From the NCBI GenBank assembly GCA_011033025.1, contig WFMF01000038.1, forward strand, positions 496,001 through 560,000: DNA of 64,000 bases. The letters are read 5' to 3'. Made by a program: the position numbers and the translations under genes. Positions 36,217 to 47,352 of the stretch are shown here, in pieces (the first letter of the stretch is position 1; every line of letters starts with the position of its first letter). Origin of the DNA: Beroe forskalii (Eukaryota; Ctenophora; Nuda; Beroida; Beroidae). The notes under the pieces were generated by a model. The model was not told where the DNA came from, made no database searches, and worked only from the letters and a program-made list of their open reading frames with translations.

Positions 36217-36834
36217 ATGAAAACGTCAGAGGGTTCTATAAATAGCAGAGTTCAAACTACAAGAATATCGATTCAGAAATAAATCTAGAATGGAACTATA
36301 ATTCAATTTCACATTTCAAAGTGCACAAAACCTAGTTACTAAAAATATTTGACCACTATAGAATAGAGATTTATTTTTGAACATAGTTCCAAGGAATTTT
36401 TGCAACAGAATTTAAGGGGGGAGTGTCACTGTCCCAATTTCAGAGGGGGGCGGTCGCCCAGCACTGTGATATGCCGCAGCCAATCCCAGTCAGACCGTTT
36501 CGTGCAAGCCCCTGTTGTATCAGATGATAAGTGCGCATGCGGCTTTCCTAACGGTTTTTCTGTATCCCTCAAAAATTCTAAAAATTTGTCCACATAACGT
36601 GACGTCACGTTGCATTGACCAAGCAGATAAGCAATCATAATCACCCATACCGTCTCTGTTTGTTGCTTGATTTTTCTTCTCTCTCAATTCTTGAAGGCCA
36701 CAATGTATGTGAGCCCGTCAAAACCTATCAAATAACGCCCAAATCCTAATACCCTTCCACCGTGCATTTGTTGCTTGCAAGACAAGAAGCCACGTGAATT
36801 TTAGAAAATTACCGAATCATGCCCTGTACAACAA

Positions 36835-39079
36835 TTGCCCCTTTTCTCAGACTGCCATTCAAATAATTACCCTAAGATCGCACCCCATCTAACCAATGAA
36901 GTAATACCAGACCCCCCTAAACAGTTTCGCCCCAGGATGATTCGTGGTACAGGCAGGGCGGCAACCAAGAGAAAGAGTGCTGAAGCGGGACTGACTCCCT
37001 TGGAACGTCACATGAAGGCTCAACGATTAAACAACTCCCAGGAGAGAGAAACGATATGCTTCTTTCCAACATCAAGCCAGAGAAAAAAGATTTTGATACT
37101 GCACAGAATGCCATATCTGAACTGTTGGTAAGTCCCCTTCAAAAATTAAACTATTAACATCTGTTGGTCACACGAATTACACTTGAACCCCATAGATGCC
37201 CCAGCTATTATATAAGATCAGATATCACATAACATCATCACAACTATTCAACCAAATCAATAAACCCAATATTTTGATTTAGGTGGGAGTAAAGTACAAT
37301 TACTTTAAAGTACAATTACTTTAACAATTACCCAATATTAACGCTTTACCTACTAACCAGACACTTACCCCAACAATTTTTCAGAAGCCCCTGAACCTGA
37401 GAGTCACCAACATACTGAACGATAATCGAAGTAGGATGATCAAACTTACTGTGGACCCAGAGACCGGAACTGCCATTATGAAAGGACTTACCAATGGAGT
37501 GCCCGGATGGTCTACATACAAGGCACAAGCTCCCAGACCAGGAACCCCACCTGGAATTTGCCATCAAAATCTGCGAGCAATGCCCCTCAACCCACCTGAA
37601 AGACAGGAAATCGATCGAGAGACTGGTAAAAGCAGCAATAGGCCACCTTGCTGAGCTGGAGGACGTCTTCATTGTAAGGCCGTCACGATTTCATACAGGA
37701 ACCAAGCAGAACAAGATTTTCCTAAAGTCCAAGACGAACGAGACAATGAACAGATTGAGACTGGAAGCCAGGAAAAATGGCGGATCAATGCATTGTGCTT
37801 TGACAAGAACGTGGGTCAAATTCCCGGCTGAAGTGTCTGCATTATCGGGCCGAATGAAAGGTTCCTTAACAGTTGAGGACATGGATAAAGAAGGAAGCCA
37901 GGAGAGCAGTTTGCTCCATAGCCCTGCCTTGGATTAAGGGGCCAGGAACAGCCTGACACTGTCTGACATCATCATGAGGGGGCCAGACAACACCTGACTG
38001 GAATAATGGATGAACAGATTGAGACTGGAAGCCAGGAAAAACGGCAGATCAATCAAAAATTTTTACTTTTCCCAAACTCTACCTATTGTGTTTTACTAGT
38101 ATCTGATCTTCCCTACATGAAATTGAACTGAAGCAAAAATTGAATAGCATACAGGGGCAAAGAGGCCTTGAACTCAATTAAATATACCCTAACCAGGGCC
38201 CTGGGGCATCAAACCATAAATTTTCCTTAAGCCCTTATAGGTGTATGGGCCGGGCAGGCCACACAGGGATACTAAAGCACCTGATGTACTCAATTGAACT
38301 GAACTTGAACCTCCAGCTAATAATCTATGATTGGGGAATGACCAAAGGCCCTTGCCTATTTGCCATAAAATCAGGCCCTAATTAACTTTGGCCTTCAAAT
38401 TGACCAGAATGTGAAAAGACACAGCAACTGGAAGCGCCTGCGCATATGCAAGATAATACAAGAATATGAAATACAGGGGAACGCTGCACATCATTACAAA
38501 TTGATCACTATAACCTCTCCCTCCGCAGACATTTGAGCACAGGAAACCTGTCAAGAACACCCCGTCTTTCTTTGTGCACGTATTGACCAGAATTGCTTCT
38601 GCCACTCCCTCTGATAGTCAACAATCTTTCGTTGGAGGTAAGCTAACACACATGAACTCCATCCAACTCACTCATTACTCAAGGGTTCTGAAGCCCCTCA
38701 GCAAGATACCAGTCCCTCACCATCACAGGGTTCTGAAGCCCCGCAGCAGGAAACCAGCCCCTCCTTACTCAAAGGTTCTGAAGCCCCAAAGCGGGATACC
38801 AGCCCCTCTTTACACAAGGGCCCTGAAGCCCCACAGCAGGATACCAGTTCCCCCTTACCTAAGGGTTCTGAAGCCCCATAGCGGGATACCAGTCCCTCTT
38901 TACAAGGGTCCTGAAGCCCCACAGCGGGATACCAGTCCCTCGCCTGCCAAAGACTCAAAAACCAAAAATACCCATTTCTTCCAGCAAATACCCAATAATG
39001 CTGTATCTCCCATTCAGAACCAAGCCGAAGAGAAGCCCACAGCCCGAGGGCACAGCGAACAGAAAACTCCGAAGAAAGG
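36835..39079 (+). other. unrecognised spliced-looking coding debris upstream of the LINE endonuclease
   Basis: Open stretches with plausible splice borders lie in one direction. They are 36835-37129 (donor G/GTAAGTCC), 37385 onward (acceptor TTTTTCAG; KPLNLRVTNILNDNRSRM, then after a frame change HLKDRKSIERLVKAAIGHLA), 38533-38640 (acceptor CCGCAG; TFEHRKPVKNTPSFFVHV, donor GTAAGC), and 38684-39079 (a 14-residue repeat GSEAPQQDTSPS, donor G/GTAAGC). I do not recognise the product. It may be the upstream ORF of the LINE at 39268, or a captured host gene. One internal frame change is seen near 37500-37560. Confidence 0.35.
38680..38945 (+). repeat. ~42-bp coding-like minisatellite
   Basis: About six units around GGTTCTGAAGCCCC...GATACCAGTCCCTC, encoding GSEAPQ[QR]DTSPS in one frame. 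Units vary by base changes and small indels. It lies within the unrecognised coding debris. Confidence 0.75.
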
Positions 39080-39267
39080 TAAGCCAATTTACACTACAAA
39101 ACTTCAACTAAATTAATCTCCATAAAGAAAAAAGTAGCATGTAAAACCTATTTCCAAGAACTAAAATTCAATGAAATACTCCTCAAAAGTAACTGTATTT
39201 TCACAAAAATTAACTCATGTTGGTTCCCCAATCTCATAAATCTTCCTCCCCCCACCACAAAGACACA

Positions 39268-39985
39268 CCTAGAGTATGCATCTTATTACCGCTAGAGCTA
39301 GGTAAGCAATCATATAGTATGACCCCATTTTGTACCAGAGATTTAATTGCGGTTAGGTGTAATGTTAAAGGTAGAAAAGATACAATCTTTTGCTCCGTTT
39401 ACCTGAGTCATGAACCAGCCTCACCTGAAATAGACACTGACACCTTACAAAAATTGACTAACCTATTGGAATTGGCAGAGAACAAAAAACTTACTGCTCA
39501 TAATGGGCATTGACAGCAATGGACACTGTGTTCTCCAGAACAGCTTCAAAGAAAACGACCAATGAGGCCGAATCCTAGCCAACTTTATTGACAAGATGAA
39601 TCTGATGGTAGAAAATAACTTAGGAAAAAGCCCAACATTCATGAACAGCAGGGGCAACAAATCCATAATTGACATTACCGTTACACTTACAAACAAACAA
39701 AGGAAGCAACCTCATCTCCCACTGGGAGGTAAAATAAAATAAAATAAAATAAAATAAAGTATTTTGATAAACACATCAACAATGTTTTCATAAATCAACT
39801 GCCTTCAAACTGCCACTATTAACTGGATCTTCCAGCCTCTAATGAGAGGTATCAAGCAACACATCACTGTCTGATCACAAAATGTAAACATGTGACGTTG
39901 ACATTGGTGACAGTGAAGAACACTTCACAAGGAATTACCAGGATATGGACAAAACTAAATTCAAAAAGGCAGTAGCCGCAATATT
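39268..39985 (+). mobile_element. LINE fragment, APE-type endonuclease (R1/I/Jockey-like)
   Basis: The reading shows CTRDLIAVRCNVKGRKDTIF, CSVYLSHEP, then IMGIDSNGH, GRILANFIDKMNLMVENN, SPTFMNSRGNKSIIDITVTL and, past an (AAAAT)n run at 39728-39757, a terminal part with NYQDMDKTKFKKA. This is the apurinic endonuclease domain order of R1/I/Jockey-like LINEs. A one-base frame change near 39488 and a TGA near 39560 break it, and no reverse transcriptase follows. The A-rich run and a 40-bp hairpin insert (39986-40025) interrupt its 3' side. Confidence 0.7.
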
Positions 39986-40025
39986 CCCCTAACCGTGCGC
40001 GAAACCAGGGCGCTGGTTAGGGCAA
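39986..40025. mobile_element. 40-bp hairpin insert with 11-bp flanking duplication
   Basis: The 11-mer GCCGCAATATT occurs at 39975-39985 and again at 40026-40036. Between them is a 40-bp piece with inverted CCCTAACC and GGTTAGGG ends. It interrupts the degraded LINE endonuclease region. The flanking copies look like a target-site duplication. Confidence 0.6.
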
Positions 40026-41745
40026 GCCGCAATATTACTGAAAAAAATGGAAGAAAAAACTAGAAAAGCCTTTCAGGGCAAAAATCGGAAAATACAAGAA
40101 CATTGAATTTGATGCCCGCTTTGCCACATGCTATGCGCCCCTGTTTGTTCGCGCGCGCACCTTTTCTTCGAAAAGTCACAAACACGCGCGCGCAAAATAG
40201 TAGGGTGCGCCCTTTTTTCAAAGTTTTTTAGGCTCTTTGACTCGATTGTAGATCTCAGTGAGCTGATCACGAGGATATCAAGTTTTTTGAAATTGGACAA
40301 TGTCTTCCTTTGCCTCTGGGCGTTTTTCTGTTTCGTGACGTCACATCACGTGACCTGTCACGTGATACGCCTGCTAGTACTTTGTGCGCGCTCTGATTCC
40401 GCGCGCGCAATTGTAATTCTATGCGCGTTCGCGGATCTGAGTTGTCTGAGTCAGTTCTGTGCTATCTATGGCATTGGCAAGAATGATCTTTATTGAATAA
40501 TGGAATTTTCTGATACCAATCTACGATAGACGCAAATAGCAAATAATTTAGGATTCAGCAAGTCTTGCCAGTGCCATTTTCAAGCTGATATTATTAATTG
40601 CGATTTCTTGGAAAATAGAAGCTTAAGTTTATACATCGAGAGCTGAGAAGTACATTAGTACTATACAGGGTTAAAATTGTACATCCCAATCAGGAGTCAG
40701 GGTGCATGTGACTGCTGAGTGTCCCCAGTCAGATCACATGACAAAGCAGAGGACACTCAGTCTACCTCAACTAATGATCGAGCAGAAAAGGTTCACGTGA
40801 CTGATAGAGGAGGAAACAATCAGTATCTCTTTGACCATAAAGAAATCCAGTTAACAGTGACCTAGTTTGTTATATTGTAACGAGTAGGCCCTCTAGCTAA
40901 TTCTATTTCATCGTTCGGCAGTCTTGAAGCTTATTCCGATCCCGAGATCTGTGAAATGTGAAACCCAAAAAAATCCATTCTCTTGTTTTGTACTTACTAC
41001 TTTTTAATCTTGGGTATGGAAGTATCAGTCATGAAGGGATTATGTCTGGCGCTGCCAGACCCCTTGGGTCTGAAAAGTCGGACAAAGCGGATTTAAAACG
41101 ACGGAATGTCGCTCGGGAACATGGGAATCGAGGTCTAATCCCATAGTCAGGGATTAGACCTGTACTTCTGTTATCCGTGATCGCGAATTCGTATTCTTCT
41201 GATGTAGATGATTGGGAAAGTGGGAAACGGTCAAGAGAACGGTATGAAACTTCCTCAGGATTGTGAACAGTCGCTCAAAATCTGGACACCATGGAATTTT
41301 CTGATACCAATCTACTGATCTACGATAGACGCAGATATTACAGATAATTTTAGAATCAGCAAGTCTTGCCAGTGCCAGTTTCAAGCTGATAATTGCGATT
41401 ACGGCAGTCTTGAACTTCTCCGGTCGGCCGGCTAGTCAGTCAGCTAACCGACTGGCTTGCCTGTGCAATTTCAAGCTGATAATTGCAATTACTTGGAAAA
41501 TGGAAGCTTATGTTTATACATTGAGGGCCAAGTACATTAGTACTATACAAGGTTAAAATTGTACATCCCAATCAGGAGTCAGGGTGCATGTGAATGCCGA
41601 GTGTCCCCAGTCAGATCACATGACCAAGCAAGGGACACTCTCCCTCAACCAATGATCGAGCAGAACAAGGTTCAGGTGACTGATAGAGGAGGAAGCAAGC
41701 AGTATCTCTTTGACCATGAAAAGGTCGGGGAACGGACATCTTATT

Positions 41746-44165
41746 TCGCGACACTTCATCTCACGACATTTTATCTCCGACACTTCATCTCAAAGAAGGA
41801 CATCTCATTTCGTACTGTAAATCGATTGTATCTTGAAGTACGACGTTTGATCTCCAGGGTGCGACGTTTCATCTCAAAGTGTACGACACTTCATCTCTTA
41901 CTGTAAGTGTAACTTGATTGCACTGCAAAGTACGACATTTGATCTCCAGAGTGCGACGTTTCATCTCAAAGAGTCAAAGGGTATGACACTTCATATCTTA
42001 CTGTAACTTGATTGTACTGTAAAGTACGACATTTGATCTCGAGATTACAACGTTTCATCTCCAAGGCTACGCGACACTTCATCTCTGGGGATGACACCAC
42101 TTATCAGGGTAGGAAACTTGATCTCAGGGTACGACACTTCATCTCAACGTAGGAAACTTCATCTCAGACAGCAACACTTCATCTCAAGGTACGAAACTTC
42201 ATCTCAGTGAACGACCCTTCATCTCAGACTGCGACATTTCATCTCTTGGTACGACACTTCATCTCAGGGTACAACACTTCATCTTAGGGTACGACACTTC
42301 ATTTCAGGGTACAACGCTTCAACACAGTGTGAGTGTACGAAACTTCATCACAGACTGCGACATTTCATCTCAGGGTACGATATTTCATCTCTTGGTGGAC
42401 ACTTCATATCAGACCGCGACACTTCATCTCTGGAGGGTACGATACTTCATCTTTGACTGCGACATTTCATCTCTGGGTACGACACTTCATCTCTGGGTAC
42501 GACACTTCAACTCTGGGTACGACACTTCATCTCAGGGTACGACACTTCATCTCTGGGTACGACACTTTATTTTCAGCTTTCATCTCAGACTGCGACATTT
42601 CATCTCTGGATACGACACTTTATCTCATGGTAAGACACTTCATCTCAGGTACGACACTTCATCTCTGAGAACGACACTTCATCTCGGGGTACGACACTTC
42701 ATCTCAGACTGCGCGACATTTCATCTGGGACTGGGACGTTTCATCTCTAGGTTCAACACTTCATCTCAGACTGCAAAACTTCATCTCTGAGAATCCCAGA
42801 GATGAAGTTATGCAGTCTGAGATGAAGTGTCGAACCTCGAGATGAAACGTCCCAGTCGGAGATGAAATGTCGCAGTCTGAGATGAAGTGTCGTATCCAAA
42901 GATGAAGTTTTGTACGCTGAGATGAAGTGTCATACCCTAAGATGGAGTGTCGCAATCTGATATGAAGTGGCGTACCTAGAAATGAAATGTCCCAGTCTGA
43001 GATGAAATGTCGCAGTCTGAGATGAAGTGTCGTATTTAAAGATGAAGTGTTGTACCCTGAGATGAAGTGTCGTACCCTAAGATGGAGTGTCGCGATTTGA
43101 TATGAAGTGGCGTACCTAAAAATGAAATGTCCCAGTCTGAGATGAAGTGTCGTACCCCGAGATGAAGTGTCGTACCCTGAGATGAAGTGTCGAACCTCGA
43201 GATGAAACGTCCCAGTCGGAGATGAAATGTCGCAGTCTGAGATGAAGTGTCGTATCCAAAGATGAAGTTTTGTACGCTGAGATGAAGTGTCATACCCTAA
43301 GATGGAGTGTCGCAATCTGATATGAAGTGGCGTACCTAGAAATGAAATGTCCCAGTCTGAGATGAAATGTCGCAGTCTGAGATGAAGTGTCGTATTTAAA
43401 GATGAAGTGTTGTACCCTGAGATGAAGTGTCGTACCCTAAGATGGAGTGTCGCAATTTGATATGAAGTGGCGTACCTAAAAATGAAATGTCCCAGTCTGA
43501 GATGAAGTGTCGTACCCCGAGATGAAGTGTCGTACCCTGAGATGAAGTGTCGTACCCTGAGATGAAGTGTCGTACCCAGAGATGAAATGTCGCAGTCTGA
43601 AATGAAGGGTCGTACACTGAGATGAAGTTTCGTTCCTTGAGATGAAGTGTCGTACCTTGAGATGAAGTGTCGTATCCCCCAGAGATGAAGTGTCGCAGTC
43701 TGAAATGAAGTTTCGTACCTTGAGATGAAGTGTCGTACCTTGAGATGAAGTGTCGTACTCTGAGATGGAGAGTTGTACCCAGGGATGAAATGTGGCAGTC
43801 TGAGATGAAGTGTCGTTCCTTGAGATAAAGTGTCGTACCGAGAGATGAAATGTTGCAGTCTGAGATGAAGTGTCGTACCCTAAGATGAAGTGTCGTACCC
43901 AGAGATGAAATTTCGCAGTCTGAGATGAAGGGTCGTACACTGAGATGAATTGTCGCACGTTGAGATGCCGTGTCATACCCTGAGATCAAGTTTCCTACCC
44001 TGATAAGAGGTGTCATCCCCAGAAATGAAGTGCCGTACCCTTTGAGATGAAACGTCGTACTCTGTAGATCAACTGTCGTACTTCAAAGTACAATCAAGTT
44101 ACTGTTAAAGATGAATTGTCGTACTTTGAGATGAAGTGTCGGAAATGAAATTTCGTGAGATGAAG
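41746..44165. repeat. 20-bp tandem array with orientation switch and 360-bp higher-order repeat
   Basis: The unit is close to GATGAAGTGTCGTACCCTGA. From 41746 to ~42785 it reads on the minus strand (ACTTCATCTCAGGGTACGAC), and from ~42795 to 44165 on the plus strand. The switch point is itself a short palindrome (TTCATCTCTGAGAATCCCAG and on). In the right half a block starting 42821 recurs at 43181, giving a 360-bp period of 18 units. Many open frames here (HLRVRHFISGYDTSS type) are artefacts of the repeat. Confidence 0.92.
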
Positions 44166-44202
44166 TGTCGCGAGATGAAATGTCCGTTCCCCGATTTTCT
44201 TA

Positions 44203-44366
44203 GGGATCGTTCACATATTACGTAATCAATTTTTGGCCGATTTCAACCCCCCCCCCCCCCTCGTAATCAAGTTTACAGTAGTTGTATTTGTTACAATAAC
44301 ATGTAACGTAATCATTCGGAAACCCCCTCCCCCCTCTAGGTGATTACGTAATATGTGAACGATCCC
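44203..44366. mobile_element. Harbinger-type MITE, copy 2 (TTA duplication)
   Basis: A 164-bp element with ends GGGATCGTTCACATATTACG and its complement, flanked by TTA on both sides (44200-44202 and 44367-44369). It is absent from the matching place in the left foldback arm, so it came in after the foldback formed. A 3-bp TWA duplication is the PIF/Harbinger signature. The interior has C-rich runs. Confidence 0.88.
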
Positions 44367-45927
44367 TTATGGTCAAAGAGATACTGCTTGCTTCCTCCTC
44401 CTCCTCCTCCTCCTTCTCTATTAGTCACCTGAACCTTGTTCTGCTCGATCATTGGTTGAGGGAGAGTGTCCCTTGCTTGGTCATGTGATCTGACTGGGGA
44501 CACTCGGCATTCACATGCACCCTGACTCCTGATTGGGATGTACAATTTTAACCTTGTATAGTACTTATGTACTTATTGGCCCTCAATGTATAAACTTAAG
44601 CTTCCATTTTCCAAGTAATTGCAATTATCAGCTTGAAAATTGCACAGGCAAGCCGGTCGGTTAGCTGACTGACTAGCCGGCCGACCGGAGAAGTTCAAGA
44701 CTGCCGTAATCGCAATTATCAGCTTGAAACTGGCACTGGCAAGACTTGCTGATTCTAAAATTATCTGTAATATCTGCGTCTATCGTAGATCTGTAGATTG
44801 GTATCAGAAAATTCCATGGTGTCCAGATTTTAGCGACGGTTCACAATCCTGAGGAACTTTCATACCGTTATCTTGGCCTTTTCCCCATCATCTAAATCAG
44901 AATAGTACGTATTCGCGATCTCGGACAACAGAACTACAAGTCTAATCCCTGACCATGGGATAAGACCTCGATTCCCATGATTCCGAGCGACATTCCGTCG
45001 TTTTGAATCCGCTTTGTCCGACTTTTTGAGACCCAAGGGGTCTGGCAACGCCAGACATAATTCTTTCATGACTGATACTTCCATACCCAAGATTAAAAAG
45101 TACAAAACAAGAGAATGGATTTTTTGGGTTTCACATTTTACAGATCTCGGGATCGGAATAAGCTTCAAGACTGCCGAACGATGAAATAGAATTAGCTAGA
45201 GGGCCTACTCGTTACAATATAACAAACTAGATTTCTTTATGGTCAAAGAGATACTGTTTGTTTCCTCCTCTATCAGTCACGTGAACCTTTTCTGCTCGAT
45301 CATTAGTTGAGGTAGACTGAGTGTCCTCTGCTTTGTCATGTGATCTGACTGGGGACACTCAGCAGTCACATGCACCCTGACTCCTGATTGGGATGTACAA
45401 TTTTAACCTGTATAGTACTAATGTACTTCTCAGCTCGATGTATAAACTTAAGCTTCTATTTTCCAAGAAATCGCAATTAATATTATCAGCTTAAAAATGG
45501 CACTGGCAAGACTTGCTGAATCCTAAATTATTTGCTATTTGCGTCTATCGTAGATTGGTATCAGAAAATTCCATTATTCAATAAAGATAAGTCTTGCCAA
45601 TGCCATAGATAGCACAGAACTGACTCAGACAACTCAGATCCGCGAACGCGCATAGAATTACAATTGCGCGCGCGGAATCAGAGCGCGCACAAAGTACTAG
45701 CAGGCGTATCACGTGACAAGTCACGTGATGTGACGTCACGAAACAGAAAAACGCCCAGAGGCAAAGGAAGACATTGTCCAATTTCAAAAAACTTGATATC
45801 CTCGTGATCAGCTCACTGAGATCTACAATCGAGTCAAAGAGCCTAAAAAACTTTGAAAAAAGGGCGCACCCTAGCAAAATAGGTCCTACAACGTATAGGA
45901 CAATGCCCGCTGCGAGGGTCAAGCGAG

Positions 45928-46134
45928 TTGCTAAACACGTATATCCCTGCATGTGGCTCGCGCGGCGCGGGCGCGCTTCCCGTAAGGAAGCGCGCGGCGC
46001 GTACACTTCCTAAGCCCGCATAGGTGTGTGTACGCGCGCGGCGCTTCCCTACGGAAGCGCGCCGCGCAACGCAGACAGGGATATAGTATATACGTGTTTA
46101 GCAACGCGTACACACACCTATACGGGCTAAGGAA
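45928..46134. mobile_element. hairpin mini-element (TTGCTAAACACG family) carrying a second copy inside it
   Basis: The outer element starts TTGCTAAACACGTATATCCC and ends CGGGCTAAGGAA, and is flanked by a perfect 9-bp duplication TCAAGCGAG (45919-45927 and 46135-46143). A second copy lies inside at 46007-46104, itself flanked by CGCGTACAC (45998-46006 and 46105-46113). Removing the guest leaves about 100 bp. The middle is a GC-rich hairpin around GCGCTTCC...GGAAGCGC. Confidence 0.9.
46007..46104. mobile_element. hairpin mini-element, copy inserted in a sibling copy
   Basis: 98 bp from TTCCTAAGCCCGCATAGG to ACGTGTTTAGCAA, in inverse orientation to its host, with 9-bp duplication CGCGTACAC. The terminal repeats are imperfect (TTCCTAAGCCCG against TTGCTAAACACG, 9 of 12 matching). 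Confidence 0.9.
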
Positions 46135-46146
46135 TCAAGCGAGCAC

Positions 46147-46273
46147 TTCCTATGCCCGCATAGGTGTGTGTACGCGCCGCGCGCTTCCCTCCAGTTCTGA
46201 GGAAGCGCCCCGCGTATAGTATACCCCTGTTATCGTCGCGCTTCCTCACACTAGACCTATGCGGGCGTAGGAA
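46147..46273. mobile_element. hairpin mini-element, 127-bp variant
   Basis: It starts TTCCTATGCCCGCATAGG and ends in the near-exact complement (CCTATGCGGGCGTAGGAA), so both ends are of the same type. CGAGCAC flanks both sides (46140-46146 and 46274-46280), or 8 of 9 bases if the end is taken two bases earlier. Confidence 0.75.
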
Positions 46274-46666
46274 CGAGCACCGCACCGTTCGCGTTCCGAC
46301 GTCTGCGGGATATAGATACCTATACCTTGACTCTTGAGTTCAACTTAAAAGTTTAGTATAGTAGTTTAACTGTGCAAAACATTAAACAGTTTCGGACCGA
46401 AAGTTGAAAGTGCTGTGCGCAAGTTTTGACCATTTTACTCATAGTCATAAAATCAAAACCAATTGATTCCAAAATGAATTCAGTTTCCGCGGACTGAAAT
46501 TGAAACTGGCAGTTGCAGTTTCGGTCTGAACACTGAAACTGACTAAATTTCGCTATATCTTCGGTAGGTCTCCCATATAAACGGGAGCCTTCATTATCTA
46601 TGACAATGACGTCACTCAGAAAAATATAATTAAGCGCACCTAGCGCTTTAAGGACTAGGGTAAGGG

Positions 46667-46757
46667 TTCCTAAGCCCGCATAGGTGTGTGTACGCGCGCG
46701 GCGCTTCCCTGGGGAAGCGCGCCGCGCAACGCAGACAGGGATATACGTGTTTAGCAA
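46667..46757. mobile_element. hairpin mini-element in telomere-like sequence
   Basis: 91 bp from TTCCTAAGCCCGCATAGG to ACGTGTTTAGCAA with a central GGCGCTTCCCTGGGGAAGCG hairpin. It is flanked by perfect 9-bp GGGTAAGGG (46658-46666 and 46758-46766). Confidence 0.9.
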
Positions 46758-46779
46758 GGGTAAGGGTCATGATTAGGGT

Positions 46780-46832
46780 CAAGATTTGTTAGGGTTAGGG
46801 TTAGGATTAAGGTTAGGGTTATGGTTAGGTTT
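46780..46832 (+). repeat. interstitial telomere-like TTAGGG repeats
   Basis: Several exact and degenerate units (TTAGGG, TTAGGA, TTAAGG, TTATGG), short and diverged. This fits an internal fossil run rather than a chromosome end. Confidence 0.7.
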
Positions 46833-47037
46833 AGGATACAGAAAAATTGACGTTCAGATCTGCGACGTCACTCAGAGCCGTTTATATGGGAGAGATACCA
46901 TATCTTCGTCACTTTGCATGAAAATGGTTCAAATTTTCAAATTCACAGAAATGTATAACATAACTATTGTCATAAACTGTATCCATGCAAATTTTGGTAT
47001 CGATTGTACATTCAAAATTGGATTTATGAGTAAAATG

Positions 47038-47133
47038 TTGCTAAACACGTATATCCCTGTGTGGCTCGCGCGGCGCGCTTCCCCAGCACAGGGAAGCACG
47101 CGGCGCGTACACTCACCTATGCGGGCTTAGGAA
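47038..47133. mobile_element. hairpin mini-element, inverted copy
   Basis: 96 bp from TTGCTAAACACG to GCGGGCTTAGGAA, flanked by AGTAAAATG and AGTGAAATG (8 of 9). The empty site is visible in the inverted partner at 46420-46440, where the flanks are continuous (GACCATTTTACTC). Confidence 0.88.
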
Positions 47134-47352
47134 AGTGAAATGGTCAAAATTTGCGCGCAGCACTTTCGATTCCAAACTGGTTCATGTTGTGCACACTACA
47201 GTAGAACTTAGAACGAAACCAGTGACTGAAATTGGAATGAAATCATCAAATGAGAAAAACAGTTGCTTTATTATAAGCTGAACATCTTTTCAACAATAAC
47301 ATCAACATTGATCTAAGATTTAAAACTTCAAGTCCAAGTCCATTAACATTAG

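Larger units (their letters stand above)
40201..45873. mobile_element. 5.67-kb foldback transposon with perfect 9-bp target duplication
   Basis: The ends are inverted (left TAGGGTGCGCCCTTTTTTC, right its complement), and the flanks repeat GCAAAATAG exactly (40192-40200 and 45874-45882). The arms (about 40201-41745 and 44370-45873) match nearly throughout in inverted orientation. Each arm holds two related sub-copies of a unit starting TGGAATTTTCTGATACC (40500 and 41290 on the left). The core 41746-44165 is a 20-bp tandem array that switches orientation at ~42790. A Harbinger-type MITE (44203-44366) is in the right arm only. No transposase is visible, so it is non-autonomous. A 9-bp duplication with very long terminal repeats built of sub-repeats is typical of Mutator-like and Drosophila-FB-like foldbacks; the superfamily is inferred. 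Confidence 0.9.
46345..47235. repeat. inverted repeat enclosing telomere-like DNA and two mini-elements
   Basis: Arms of about 100 bp: GAAAGTGCTGTGCGCAAG and TTTTGACCATTTTACTC on the left (46345-46445) against its inverted match at 47138-47235. Between them is a run of TTAGGG-like repeats (46780-46832) and the hairpin mini-elements at 46667 and 47038. Confidence 0.65.

Noticed and set aside
42329-44016. Long frames rich in HLRVRHFISGYDTSS
   Set aside because: Translations of the 20-bp satellite in several frames and both halves of the palindrome.
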